The notes: generated by a model not told the origin, from the sequence alone. Counted from the first letter of the stretch, positions 1 through 7,480 are shown. The stretch is DNA of 18,083 nucleotides from JAWXVE01 sp044425555 (GCA_044425555.1 JAWXVF010000043.1:1-18083); one strand, 5' to 3'. Made by a program: numbers and translations.

Positions 1-51
1 ATGGAACGAGAGAAAGTTAGTCGAGAAGAATTTGAAGCATTATTTCCATGA
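1..51 (+). CDS. C-terminal end of an upstream gene, possibly ftsH (partial)
   Basis: A reading frame is open from the first base and stops at TGA 49-51. It encodes 16 residues ending in EEFEALFP. The ATG at base 1 is probably an internal methionine, because no upstream sequence is available to show a start site. An acidic tail of the form ReKvs-x-EEFe-x-lF is common at the C terminus of clostridial FtsH membrane proteases, which is the basis for the tentative name. Sixteen residues cannot prove it. The gene ends about 100 bp before the tRNA cluster and no terminator hairpin with a T-run is visible after it. Confidence 0.35.
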   Translation: MEREKVSREEFEALFP

Positions 52-84
52 TACTATTTAATTAATAAAAAATTACAAAAGTCC

Positions 85-113
85 TTGCAAACAATATAAA
101 ATTATGGTAGAAT
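85..113 (+). promoter_or_regulatory. Promoter of the tRNA-Tyr-fMet-Phe-Lys operon
   Basis: A -35 box TTGCAA (85-90) and a -10 box TAGAAT (108-113) are separated by exactly 17 bp, with an extended -10 TG at 105-106. Transcription should begin near 120, about 30 bp before tRNA-Tyr. The tRNA-Lys gene at 7517-7589 has the same -35 hexamer. Confidence 0.65.
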
Positions 114-151
114 TTCTAATTGTTAGGGATGGTATTCCTAGCAAGGATTAT

Positions 152-233
152 GGATGGGTTCCCGAGTGGCCAAAGGGGGCAGACTGTAAATCTGTTGGCA
201 CCGCCTTCGAAGGTTCGAATCCTTCTCCATCCA
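152..233 (+). tRNA. tRNA-Tyr (anticodon GTA)
   Basis: The 82-nt cloverleaf has a 7-bp acceptor stem (152-158 with 226-232, one G-T pair), an anticodon stem CAGA/TCTG with GTA at 186-188, a long class II variable arm as expected for bacterial tRNA-Tyr, and a T-loop TTCGAAT. The discriminator is A233. The next bases are TTA, so the 3' CCA is not encoded and must be added by the CCA-adding enzyme. It is the first gene of a four-tRNA operon. Confidence 0.96.
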
Positions 234-269
234 TTACGATATACGTATCATAAGAATTTAATTAAATAA

Positions 270-343
<74 letters not shown>

Positions 344-348
344 TTTAT

Positions 349-421
<73 letters not shown>

Positions 422-445
422 TATCTTATGTTTAAAATTAAATAA

Positions 446-518
446 GGGATATTAGCTCAGTTGGTAGAGCACTTGACTTTTAATCAAGTTGTCCGGGGTT
501 CGAATCCCCGATGTCTCA
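446..518 (+). tRNA. tRNA-Lys (anticodon TTT)
   Basis: The 73-nt cloverleaf has anticodon TTT at 479-481 in the loop CTTTTAA and the T-loop TTCGAAT between CGGGG and CCCCG. The acceptor stem contains two G-T pairs. Discriminator A518 is followed by TTT, so CCA is not encoded. It is the last gene of the operon, directly before a terminator. A second Lys isoacceptor (CTT) is encoded at 7517-7589 on the other strand. Confidence 0.95.
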
Positions 519-521
519 TTT

Positions 522-547
522 AAAAGAATCGTATAGATTCTTTTTTT
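522..547 (+). terminator. Terminator of the tRNA operon
   Basis: A 9-bp perfect stem AAAAGAATC (522-530) / GATTCTTTT (536-544) encloses the loop GTATA and runs into seven T (541-547). It begins 4 nt after tRNA-Lys. Confidence 0.8.
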
Positions 548-609
548 AATGAAAATATTTCCTTCTTATATGGATTGAGATATATTTTATGTTAACACAG
601 TAACTCATA

Positions 610-638
610 TTGCTATATATCTTATTATTTGATAGAAT
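610..638 (+). promoter_or_regulatory. Likely pgi promoter
   Basis: TTGCTA (610-615), a 17-bp spacer and TAGAAT (633-638) form a good sigma-A-type promoter. It predicts a leader of about 40 nt ahead of pgi. Confidence 0.55.
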
Positions 639-686
639 AGTAATAGAAGTTAGCAATTAAACAAGTAAACATACAAGGAGAAGAAC

Positions 687-2036
687 ATGAGTACAAAAGT
701 AACATTTGATTATGGAAAAGTAAGTACATTTGTCAGTGCGGATGAAGTAACATCTATGAAAAAGATTGTAATGGATGCTAAAGACGTGTTAGTATCCAAA
801 TCAGGAGCAGGTAACGATTTCTTAGGATGGATTGATTTACCAGAGAATTACGATAAAGAAGAATTTATTCGTATTCAAAAGGCTGCTAAAAAGATACAAA
901 GTGATTCAGAAGTTTTATTGGTAATAGGAATTGGAGGATCATACTTAGGAGCTAGAGCAGCTATTGAATTTTTAAGACATAGTTTTTATAATGTAGTAAG
1001 TAAAGAAACTAGAAAAACACCTGAGATTTACTTTGTCGGTAATTCAATCAGTTCATCATATTTAAAAGATTTAATTGATGTAATTGGTGATAGAGATTTT
1101 TCTATTAATATGATTTCAAAATCAGGAACAACTACAGAACCAGCGATTGCATTCCGAGTATTTAAAGCTATGGCTGAGGATAAATATGGTGAAGTTGAAG
1201 CTGCTAAGAGAATTTATGCAACTACAGATAAAGCTAGAGGTTCTTTAAAGAGTTTATCTAACACAAAAGGTTATGAAACGTTTGTAGTACCTGATGATGT
1301 GGGAGGAAGATTCTCTGTTCTTACAGCAGTTGGTTTACTTCCTATTGCAGTAAGTGGAGCTAATATTGAGAAATTAATGGCAGGTGCATTAAGTGCTAGA
1401 AAGAATTTCTTAGAAGCAGAATTCGATAAGAATGATTCCTTACAATATGCAGCACTTCGCAACATTTTCTTACGTAAAGGGAAATGTATTGAAGTTATGG
1501 CTAATTATGAACCAAGTGTACATTTTGTTTCTGAATGGTGGAAACAACTTTATGGAGAATCAGAGGGAAAAGATCAAAAGGGTATTTTCCCTGCAAGTGT
1601 TGATCTTACAACAGATCTTCATTCAATGGGACAATTTATTCAAGATGGATCTAGAAATATATTTGAAACAGTTATTAATATAGAAAAATCAAGAGCAGAA
1701 ATTATATTAGAAGAAGAACCAGTAGATCTTGATGGATTAAATTATTTAGCAGGACAAACCGTAGATTTTGTTAATAAGAGTGCAATGAATGGAACAATTT
1801 TGGCACATACAGATGGTCAAGTTCCAAACTTAATGATTCATATACCTGAAGTAAATGAATTTTATTTAGGGGAATTATTTTATTTCTTCGAAGCAGCTTG
1901 TGGAGTGAGTGGATATGCTTTAGGTGTGAATCCATTTGATCAACCAGGAGTAGAAAGTTATAAGAAGAATATGTTTGCATTACTTGGAAAACCAGGATTT
2001 GAAACTCAAAGAGAAGAATTATTAAAAAGATTATAG
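687..2036 (+). CDS. pgi: Glucose-6-phosphate isomerase
   Basis: This 449-residue cytosolic enzyme interconverts glucose 6-phosphate and fructose 6-phosphate in glycolysis and gluconeogenesis. The length matches the compact Firmicutes-type PGI. Visible landmarks are GIGGSYLGAR (81-90), the sugar-phosphate loop SKSGTTTEP (144-152), family signature 1 around GGRFSVLTAVG (206-216), the catalytic Glu in GESEGK (E291), the catalytic His in DLHSMGQ (H312), and signature 2 ending in FDQPGVESYKK, where K426 is the expected catalytic Lys. These positions sit one residue after those known for the Geobacillus enzyme (E290, H311, K425). The RBS AAGGAG at 675-680 lies 6 nt before ATG. It appears to be a single-gene unit with its own promoter, between the tRNA terminator and a convergent hairpin. 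Confidence 0.98.
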   Translation: MSTKVTFDYGKVSTFVSADEVTSMKKIVMDAKDVLVSKSGAGNDFLGWIDLPENYDKEEFIRIQKAAKKIQSDSEVLLVIGIGGSYLGARAAIEFLRHSFYNVVSKETRKTPEIYFVGNSISSSYLKDLIDVIGDRDFSINMISKSGTTTEPAIAFRVFKAMAEDKYGEVEAAKRIYATTDKARGSLKSLSNTKGYETFVVPDDVGGRFSVLTAVGLLPIAVSGANIEKLMAGALSARKNFLEAEFDKNDSLQYAALRNIFLRKGKCIEVMANYEPSVHFVSEWWKQLYGESEGKDQKGIFPASVDLTTDLHSMGQFIQDGSRNIFETVINIEKSRAEIILEEEPVDLDGLNYLAGQTVDFVNKSAMNGTILAHTDGQVPNLMIHIPEVNEFYLGELFYFFEAACGVSGYALGVNPFDQPGVESYKKNMFALLGKPGFETQREELLKRL

Positions 2037-2069
2037 TGTCTAATATGTGTCATTATATTAAATAAAGAG

Positions 2070-2120
2070 TAGAGGTTATTGAAAATGTATGTACATTACA
2101 TTGAAGTAACCTCTATTTTA
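2070..2120. terminator. Hairpin terminator between convergent pgi and the minus-strand operon
   Basis: A 9-bp perfect outer stem TAGAGGTTA (2070-2078) / TAACCTCTA (2107-2115) encloses an inner 6-bp stem AATGTA (2084-2089) / TACATT (2097-2102). On the plus strand it is followed by TTTTA, which fits termination of pgi. On the minus strand the tail is only moderately T-rich (CTCTTTATTT), so bidirectional use is likely but weaker for the hydrolase operon. Confidence 0.65.
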
Positions 2121-2177
2121 GAATTTTAGATAATTATGTTGCTATATTAAAGAAGGAATTTGGGAAAATATATTGTG

Positions 2178-3218
2178 TTATTGAGCATTGGTAATATCAT
2201 TACAAAAATTTAAAATATCGTTCATAACATCAAGATTTAATTCTGAAATTAGATCCAATCGTTCATCTTCTAATTCTTGGTAATGTGGATCTGTAATTGC
2301 TAAATCCATTTGATGGTGCATAATATCATGAATACGATCATAAGATTCTTGGGTTACAGTAAGCTTATGACCAGCATCCTCATATTCTTGAAAAGTAAAT
2401 CTAGAGTTATCTTGAAATAGATTATAATAAACTAGATAATTGCTATCAAATCTAGTGATTTGATCGTCTTTACTATGAATTAATAAAACAGGTACATTAA
2501 TATTTGAAAGGCCTTTTATTCCATCTATATTTGAATTTTCTGCAAATAAAACTTTTTCGTATAGTATCAAGTAAGGGCGTAATAGTTCTATAATATTACC
2601 TGTATATATTTTAGCAATATCTTCTATGATATTGATGTTACGCCAAAATCCTGCTAAACTTATAATTCCATCAACTTCATAAGCAACATTATCTAAAGCA
2701 TATACAGAAGATACAGAAAAACCACCCCATGAATGACCAATTAGAATATGTGGTATGTCACTATATTGTTGAGAATTATATAGATAAGAAAGTGCATAAG
2801 ATAAATCTATAGGACCTTGCGTAAGTCCTTTTAGTGAATCACCATCACTCATAGATACCCCAGTATTATCATAAGAAAGTACCACATAATTTTCTTTCGT
2901 TAACCATTCAATTTCTGCCAAATAATTATCGTGGTTAACCTTATGTCCATGTATCATGATAAGTAAACCTTTAGGGGATGTATTATCAGATTGAGAATAG
3001 AAGGCACCCCGTAATATTTGTCCATTATTGGATGGAAAACTAATTTCGTTTTTTATGAAGTTAGGATTCAATTCGTTTAAGTGTGTAAAATAATTATTCT
3101 CATGTACTACACGTTTTCCGAAGTGATAATTGAAGATGAAGATAGTAATGGTTAGTGGAATAATAAAAAGTATAAATATTAAAGTGAATATTATATAAAA
3201 TTTTTTCTTAGTAGACAT
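2178..3218 (-). CDS. Membrane-anchored alpha/beta hydrolase
   Basis: A 346-residue serine hydrolase of the alpha/beta fold, possibly a lipase or esterase acting at the membrane. The N terminus is a basic patch followed by one hydrophobic helix (about 7-29), so the catalytic domain should lie outside the cytoplasmic membrane. The core shows IHGH (about 89-92, oxyanion region), the nucleophile elbow GHSWGG (Ser163), an acid candidate in HSKDDQ (Asp251/252) and AGH (His284). The acidic last 50 residues are not recognised. A start four codons upstream (3230) overlaps the pssA stop as TAATG. The start at 3218 is preferred because GGAG (3228-3225) lies 6 nt before it, while the upstream ATG has no RBS. 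It is the last gene of the minus-strand operon after a phosphatidylserine-synthase-like gene, so a phospholipid-related substrate is an inference. Confidence 0.85.
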   Translation of the reverse strand: MSTKKKFYIIFTLIFILFIIPLTITIFIFNYHFGKRVVHENNYFTHLNELNPNFIKNEISFPSNNGQILRGAFYSQSDNTSPKGLLIMIHGHKVNHDNYLAEIEWLTKENYVVLSYDNTGVSMSDGDSLKGLTQGPIDLSYALSYLYNSQQYSDIPHILIGHSWGGFSVSSVYALDNVAYEVDGIISLAGFWRNINIIEDIAKIYTGNIIELLRPYLILYEKVLFAENSNIDGIKGLSNINVPVLLIHSKDDQITRFDSNYLVYYNLFQDNSRFTFQEYEDAGHKLTVTQESYDRIHDIMHHQMDLAITDPHYQELEDERLDLISELNLDVMNDILNFCNDITNAQ

Positions 3219-3224
3219 AATGTT

Positions 3225-3228
3225 CTCC
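3225..3228 (-). promoter_or_regulatory. RBS that decides the hydrolase start
   Basis: GGAG, read on the minus strand at 3228-3225, lies 6 nt ahead of the ATG at 3218. It overlaps the alternative ATG at 3230, which itself lacks an upstream Shine-Dalgarno sequence. Confidence 0.55.
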
Positions 3229-3229
3229 A

Positions 3230-3805
3230 TTAGATACGATTTACTTGGAATTTAGAAATCATTGCAATTCCTAAGATTATAATAAAAATAAAACTTACTA
3301 TAGAATATACCATACTTTCTATTATTTTATCCATATAAATAACAGAAATAAAAATATAAATACTCATAAGTACTCCAGCAGATGTAGTAGGAAGTCCTTC
3401 AAAATAAGGCTTCTGTTCTGTGATATTATAGCGTGCAAGACGAAATACGCCACAACATATGTAAAATGTAACAATGATAATTTCGTGTAGATAAACTTTA
3501 TTACAATTCACTACCATATGAAGAGATAAAAATACACAAGAAGGTGTAATCACAAAAGTAATTGAGTCTGCAAAACTATCTAATTGTTTCCCTAATTCTG
3601 AAATAACATTATATTTTTTAGCAAGTTTTCCATCAATACCGTCAAAGAATCCACCTAATGCAATTAAAAAGCAAGAGATTTTAATAGTTTCTGGTGTATG
3701 ATAAAAAACGGCAATTAGAAGAGCAATAATACCGCAGATTGCATTCATAAGAGTACAGGTGTTAGGAAGATTAAGTAGAATTTTTTGTTTATTTTCTTGT
3801 GTCAT
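3230..3805 (-). CDS. pssA: CDP-alcohol phosphatidyltransferase, probable phosphatidylserine synthase
   Basis: This 191-residue integral membrane enzyme is expected to condense CDP-diacylglycerol with serine to give phosphatidylserine, the precursor of phosphatidylethanolamine. The family signature spans residues 58-80: D58-G59-x2-A62-K63-x8-G72-x3-D76-x3-D80. The Asp residues that bind the two metals are all present. The usual Arg of DGxxAR is Lys here. The run GKQLDSFAD is typical of Firmicutes PssA rather than PgsA, and several hydrophobic helices follow. Its start overlaps the stop of the flippase-like gene as ATGA (3802-3805), and its own stop lies 11 nt before the preferred hydrolase start, so these genes are translationally coupled. 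Another CDP-alcohol acceptor cannot be excluded. Confidence 0.85.
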   Translation of the reverse strand: MTQENKQKILLNLPNTCTLMNAICGIIALLIAVFYHTPETIKISCFLIALGGFFDGIDGKLAKKYNVISELGKQLDSFADSITFVITPSCVFLSLHMVVNCNKVYLHEIIIVTFYICCGVFRLARYNITEQKPYFEGLPTTSAGVLMSIYIFISVIYMDKIIESMVYSIVSFIFIIILGIAMISKFQVNRI

Positions 3806-4797
3806 ATATTTCTCTTTCTAAAATATTGTATTATGTAGGTGGTTGTTTCATATACACCAGTTACTAAAGCGCTATAGATAATTACAAACCAAAAAGTAAT
3901 AAAACGAAATAAAATAGTTGCTGTAATTCCAAAACTTGATTCAATGGAAAATATGGAAAATAAGGTATACATAGTACCTTCAAATGTACCTATTCCTCCA
4001 GGAGTTATTGGTAGCATACTCATCATATATGCTGTCATAGTAATGGCAATTATAATCATAAATGGTAAACGTATTTCCAAAGCTTTTGCTAATACCACCA
4101 TCTTGAATGGAAATAACAACCATACGAAAGTAGAAATGATAAATTGAAAGCACCAATGAAATTTGGTTAATTTTTGGGTGGATTCTACGTAAGAAATCAT
4201 AAAGTGGTGTAATTTAGTGAAAAATTTATTAGATGACTTACTTAATAGTTGTAATAAATAATCAGCAAATAATAGAAACATAATCATAAGCACAATAAGT
4301 AAAATACAGATTACGATAATTACAAATTGAATTACAAAAGAAAAATAATCTACAATGTTACGACTAATGTGTAAAAAAGATGCTATACAAATAGTAAATA
4401 ATACACTCATGCTGATACTTTTTTGAATAATAATAATACTTAGTGCTTGATCTGTGTTACATTTTAAATCTTTCTTTAGTAGATAAAGTCGGGTTACTTC
4501 TCCACCAATCTTAGCCCCAGGTGTAATGGCTTCGATAATAGTACCTCTTGTAAAGATATGTAAAATTTTTAGAAAAGAACTTTGCTGTACAATAGATTTG
4601 GAAATTAAATACCATTGTAAAGTTAATAATAGTTGAGTAATTAATTGTAATAATATTAAAAAACCAACTGTTTTTAGTTTGATATATCGTATATGCATAA
4701 AAACGATGTGAAAATCAGTAGTTTTTATGAGATGGTAAAATAATAAAATGATAAATATGTATCCTATAATACGATAAAATTTGGATTTATTTGACAT
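3802..4797 (-). CDS. UPF0104 / lysylphosphatidylglycerol-synthase-like membrane protein (putative lipid flippase domain)
   Basis: A polytopic membrane protein of 331 residues with about 7-8 hydrophobic helices. It matches the YbhN/AglD/MprF-N family (UPF0104), whose members include the flippase half of MprF. Two signature stretches are visible: ITPGAKIGGEVTRLYLLKK in the N-terminal third and LPITPGGIGTFEG near the C terminus. There is no attached synthetase domain, so it is not a full MprF. A TTG start six codons upstream (4815) is possible. ATG at 4797 is preferred because an AAAGAA stretch lies 9 nt upstream and TTG has no RBS. It overlaps the end of the upstream methyltransferase-like gene by 11 nt and pssA by 4 nt. 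Inference: it may translocate a lipid made or modified by its operon partners. Confidence 0.82.
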   Translation of the reverse strand: MSNKSKFYRIIGYIFIILLFYHLIKTTDFHIVFMHIRYIKLKTVGFLILLQLITQLLLTLQWYLISKSIVQQSSFLKILHIFTRGTIIEAITPGAKIGGEVTRLYLLKKDLKCNTDQALSIIIIQKSISMSVLFTICIASFLHISRNIVDYFSFVIQFVIIVICILLIVLMIMFLLFADYLLQLLSKSSNKFFTKLHHFMISYVESTQKLTKFHWCFQFIISTFVWLLFPFKMVVLAKALEIRLPFMIIIAITMTAYMMSMLPITPGGIGTFEGTMYTLFSIFSIESSFGITATILFRFITFWFVIIYSALVTGVYETTTYIIQYFRKRNI

Positions 4798-5341
4798 AGA
4801 GACAAGTTCTTTCAATATTGCTAAAGGAAGGCTGTCTTACAGAGGCCATATGTTTACGAATTTCTTGAAAAGGTTGATAACCTCTTGCTAAATGTGATTT
4901 TGGAGTTCTAATTAATATTTTGGCATGATCTGACATGGTTTCGTGTGTGTGTGAAAAAACAAACTCCTTAGGGGATACCTGCATTGCAATATGTATAATA
5001 TCATAATCTCTCGTATCAACGAAAGAGCCATCAGAATATTGAACAGATATGTATTCTGAAAGATGCATATCTGAGATAAGGTTGGCAGAAACATTAATAG
5101 CATTTTGATCATTATCTATTACTGTTACTTTGGCTCCCGTTAGTTGATGAAATAAAATAGCAGTACAGGGGAAATATCCACCACCTACACATAATATTTG
5201 ATTAGAATGGTGGGTATTAGAAAGTTCCACTTCTTTTTGAACGATTGGTTTATAGTATGCTAGAATTACTTTACGCATAATGGTATTATTGGTAGAAATT
5301 TTTTCTAAGTATTGAGTTCCGTGAACGAATTGAAAAGCCAT
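4787..5341 (-). CDS. Nicotianamine-synthase-like SAM-binding protein
   Basis: A 184-residue Rossmann-fold protein. The SAM-binding motif reads ILCVGGGYFPCTAILF (about 49-64), followed by VTVIDNDQNAINVSANLI with the acidic motif II residue. The segment IIHIAMQVSPKEFVF...AKILIRTPK resembles the nicotianamine synthase/CntL family, where the corresponding strand precedes a Lys and ends in an Arg. It is much shorter than plant NAS or staphylococcal CntL (about 270 residues or more), lacking most of the N-terminal helical region. Activity is therefore uncertain: it may be a small methyltransferase or an aminobutyrate transferase. RBS AAAGGA lies 6 nt before ATG. It sits 56 bp after feoB on the same strand with no clear terminator between, so cotranscription with feoAB is possible. 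Confidence 0.65.
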   Translation of the reverse strand: MAFQFVHGTQYLEKISTNNTIMRKVILAYYKPIVQKEVELSNTHHSNQILCVGGGYFPCTAILFHQLTGAKVTVIDNDQNAINVSANLISDMHLSEYISVQYSDGSFVDTRDYDIIHIAMQVSPKEFVFSHTHETMSDHAKILIRTPKSHLARGYQPFQEIRKHMASVRQPSFSNIERTCLYVK

Positions 5342-5397
5342 ATGTATCCTTTCGAGATAGGTGTTACTAGGTACGTGTAATATAGTATAGTGATAAT

Positions 5398-7188
5398 CTA
5401 TAGGAATAATTGTCCTATAAAGTTAATAAGTCCGCCAAGTAAAAATGATGTTATTACGGTACCCATACCAATTGCCAGGGCAACTTTGGCATTAAATTCC
5501 TTTGCGATAATACCAAACACCGACAAACAAGGTAGATATAATAGAGAAACTGTTGCGCCGACAAACATTTGTAGACCGTTTAAATTTGCATTTAATAGTG
5601 GGGCAATAGACATTTCTCGTCTAATAATTCCTAGCAATAAGGATAAAACAGCTTCCTCTGGTAAACCTAAAAATCCTGAAACAAGTGGTTTGAAAAAATA
5701 AGCAATGGAGTTTAACATACCAGATTCTGTGAAAATAGCAGCAACTACAACTGCAATTAACATAGGGCCTTCTGCTTCAAATAAAAATTCTTTTAAGCGT
5801 ATGGTAAGTTTTTTAAAATAAGCTTTTTTCTCAGGTAGAAGTAGATGTGGAATTTCAATAATAATTGGCTCTACTTTTCCTTTTAGTAATTTTCCTGTTA
5901 TTAAACCTACCATAAAAATAATAGCAAAAGATAAAATAAATAATGCAATTAACAACAAGAAAGAATAGTCTGCGAACAAGGCAATAAATGCAGCAGATTG
6001 TGATATACATGGAACAGCAAAACAAACCATTGAGGTAATCATAATACGTTCTTTTCTAGTCGTAGCAACTCTCGTGCCTATAATTGCTGGAACAGCACAA
6101 CCATAGCCCATAATCATACTAATCATACTTCCACCTTGTACCCCCATTTTACGCATAATATTATCAAATAAAACAGCCATACGTGGTAAAAATCCACAAT
6201 CCTCTAAAAAAGTAAATACAATATAGAATAATGTAACATAAGGCAAAATCAATGATAGTGGCCATTCAAATCCGATTACAAACACTCCGTACTCTCCGAT
6301 TAAAATATTTTCTAAAACAATAGGAAGAGCCAATCCACCAATAATATTTTGAAAAAATGGTATGATTAATCCACTTACAATTGGAATAAAAATTGCAGCA
6401 CGAAGTCCCTTCCCCCCAAATACAATCAAAACTAAGGAAACAAGCATAATTAGTGTTGCTATTGGAATACCAGGAAATGGCTTTACCATATTGTGACCTA
6501 ATTTATCAATAAATTTAAGAGATTGCCCTGTATGTGATATACATTTTTTGGTAATGTGTTCAGACCTACCCCACATTTCTTTCTTAGAGATAGGTACTGG
6601 TAAAGCTTTTTTACCAGTACATGCATCGCAAGAAGAACAATCAGGCTCCGCCTTAATTACAGCTAGCAAGGCATCCTTAATCTCTTGAAACCCTTCTCCT
6701 TTTACAGCAACTGTATTAATTACAGGTGCATTTAATTCCTCCGCTAATATAGTGGTTGCAATTTGCATTCCCTTTCTAACAGCAATATCTACTAGATTCA
6801 AAGAAAAAATAACGGGAATATTATAACTAAGCACTTCAAAAGCCAAATTAAGATTTCTTGTTAAGTTAGTAGCATCTAGTACGCAAATAACAGCTTTCGC
6901 ATCGGATTTCATAAAAGATACTGCAACAGCTTCGGCTTCTGAAGTAGCCTCTAAGGAATAAGTTCCAGGCACATCAATTAAATTATACTCCTTCTCTCCT
7001 AAGGTGATTTTAGCTTTTGTATAGGAAACTGTAGTACCTGCGAAGTTCGAACTCATAACATGCTTGCCACTCAAACCAGTAAAAATAACAGATTTTCCTA
7101 CGTTCGGATTACCGATTAATAATATCTTATTAGGGATGGCAGATAACTTATCATCTTCAATAGAAAGAATGTTTTCACAACAACTCAT
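5398..7188 (-). CDS. feoB: Ferrous iron transport protein B (GTPase-coupled permease)
   Basis: FeoB imports Fe2+ through the cytoplasmic membrane, driven or gated by an N-terminal G domain. G motifs are visible: G1 GNPNVGKS (26-33), G2 Thr in AGTTV (50-54), G3 DVPG (72-75), G4 NLVD (131-134) and a G5 region near VAVKGEG. Two Gate repeats follow, with GYGCAVPAIIGTR (C364), AVPC (C394) and YLPC (C554), and about 8-10 membrane helices. At 596 residues it is shorter than E. coli FeoB (773). Two unusual Cys groups are present: SCCEN at the N terminus (C3, C4) and C184-x2-C187-x2-C190 in the linker between the G domain and the membrane. The start overlaps the feoA stop as ATGA (7185-7188), and a strong GGAGGTGA RBS lies inside feoA. 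Confidence 0.96.
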   Translation of the reverse strand: MSCCENILSIEDDKLSAIPNKILLIGNPNVGKSVIFTGLSGKHVMSSNFAGTTVSYTKAKITLGEKEYNLIDVPGTYSLEATSEAEAVAVSFMKSDAKAVICVLDATNLTRNLNLAFEVLSYNIPVIFSLNLVDIAVRKGMQIATTILAEELNAPVINTVAVKGEGFQEIKDALLAVIKAEPDCSSCDACTGKKALPVPISKKEMWGRSEHITKKCISHTGQSLKFIDKLGHNMVKPFPGIPIATLIMLVSLVLIVFGGKGLRAAIFIPIVSGLIIPFFQNIIGGLALPIVLENILIGEYGVFVIGFEWPLSLILPYVTLFYIVFTFLEDCGFLPRMAVLFDNIMRKMGVQGGSMISMIMGYGCAVPAIIGTRVATTRKERIMITSMVCFAVPCISQSAAFIALFADYSFLLLIALFILSFAIIFMVGLITGKLLKGKVEPIIIEIPHLLLPEKKAYFKKLTIRLKEFLFEAEGPMLIAVVVAAIFTESGMLNSIAYFFKPLVSGFLGLPEEAVLSLLLGIIRREMSIAPLLNANLNGLQMFVGATVSLLYLPCLSVFGIIAKEFNAKVALAIGMGTVITSFLLGGLINFIGQLFL

Positions 7189-7415
7189 ACTATCTCACCT
7201 CCAATTCTTTCTACTTGTATATGCAAGGCAATATCCTTACCGACAGCTACTTCTCTAGATTCCACAAGAACGAGAGCAGGACCGCCACCTTTATACGTAT
7301 TTTTTTTGGTAAGAAAAGAGCCTTCAAAAATACCTAAGGAATATAAAATAGGCAGATTGGGCGTAGCAGTGACCATATAAGTTTGCTCGTTATCAGATGT
7401 ATAGAGAGTATTCAT
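7185..7415 (-). CDS. feoA: Ferrous iron transport protein A (SH3-like)
   Basis: A 76-residue cytosolic partner of FeoB. The conserved core LGIFEGSFL, then YKGGGPALVLVESREVAVGKDIALHI, is the FeoA SH3-like fold, with the Gly-Gly-Pro turn and the valG-x-x-iA strand. RBS AAGGAAGGA lies about 8 nt before ATG. It is translationally coupled to feoB through an ATGA overlap. The upstream region holds an inverted-repeat operator also found ahead of the DUF3793-flavodoxin operon, so iron-dependent control is likely. Confidence 0.93.
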   Translation of the reverse strand: MNTLYTSDNEQTYMVTATPNLPILYSLGIFEGSFLTKKNTYKGGGPALVLVESREVAVGKDIALHIQVERIGGEIV

Positions 7416-7430
7416 AAGAGATCCTTCCTT

Positions 7431-7448
7431 GGTTAGTAACAGCTAACC
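7431..7448. promoter_or_regulatory. Operator 1 (shared 18-bp inverted repeat) at the feoA promoter
   Basis: GGTTAG (7431-7436) and CTAACC (7443-7448) form a 6-bp-armed inverted repeat with a 6-bp centre TAACAG. It fits the consensus GGTTAGT-N4-GCTAACC that also occurs twice ahead of the DUF3793-flavodoxin operon. On the minus strand a possible -35 TTGTAT (7458-7453) with 17-bp spacing puts a -10-like TAACCA (7435-7430) inside the operator. An alternative promoter, TTGATA (7485-7480) to TTTATT (7462-7457), would put the operator at the transcription start. Either placement suits a repressor. Confidence 0.65.
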
Positions 7449-7459
7449 TTGTATACAAT

Positions 7460-7480
7460 AAAAAACTCGTCAAGCGAGTT
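7460..7480 (-). terminator. Terminator of tRNA-Lys(CTT)
   Basis: On the minus strand, AACTCG (7480-7475), loop CTTGA and CGAGTT (7469-7464) form a 6-bp perfect stem that merges into six T (7465-7460). It lies 37 nt after the tRNA and directly upstream of the feoA control region. Confidence 0.72.

Noticed and set aside
82..147. TCCTTGC (82-88) and GCAAGGA (141-147) inverted repeat flanking the tRNA-operon promoter
   Set aside because: Seven bp only, with one arm being the -35 region itself; no second copy or spacing logic supports a regulatory site.
1432..1683. Open frames inside pgi on both strands (also 1271-1465 and 1771-1980)
   Set aside because: They are shadows of the PGI frame, which has complete family motifs throughout.
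5390..5701. Plus-strand open frame of 103 codons antisense to the feoB 3' end
   Set aside because: It is the complement of well-conserved FeoB sequence, with no RBS and no recognisable domain.
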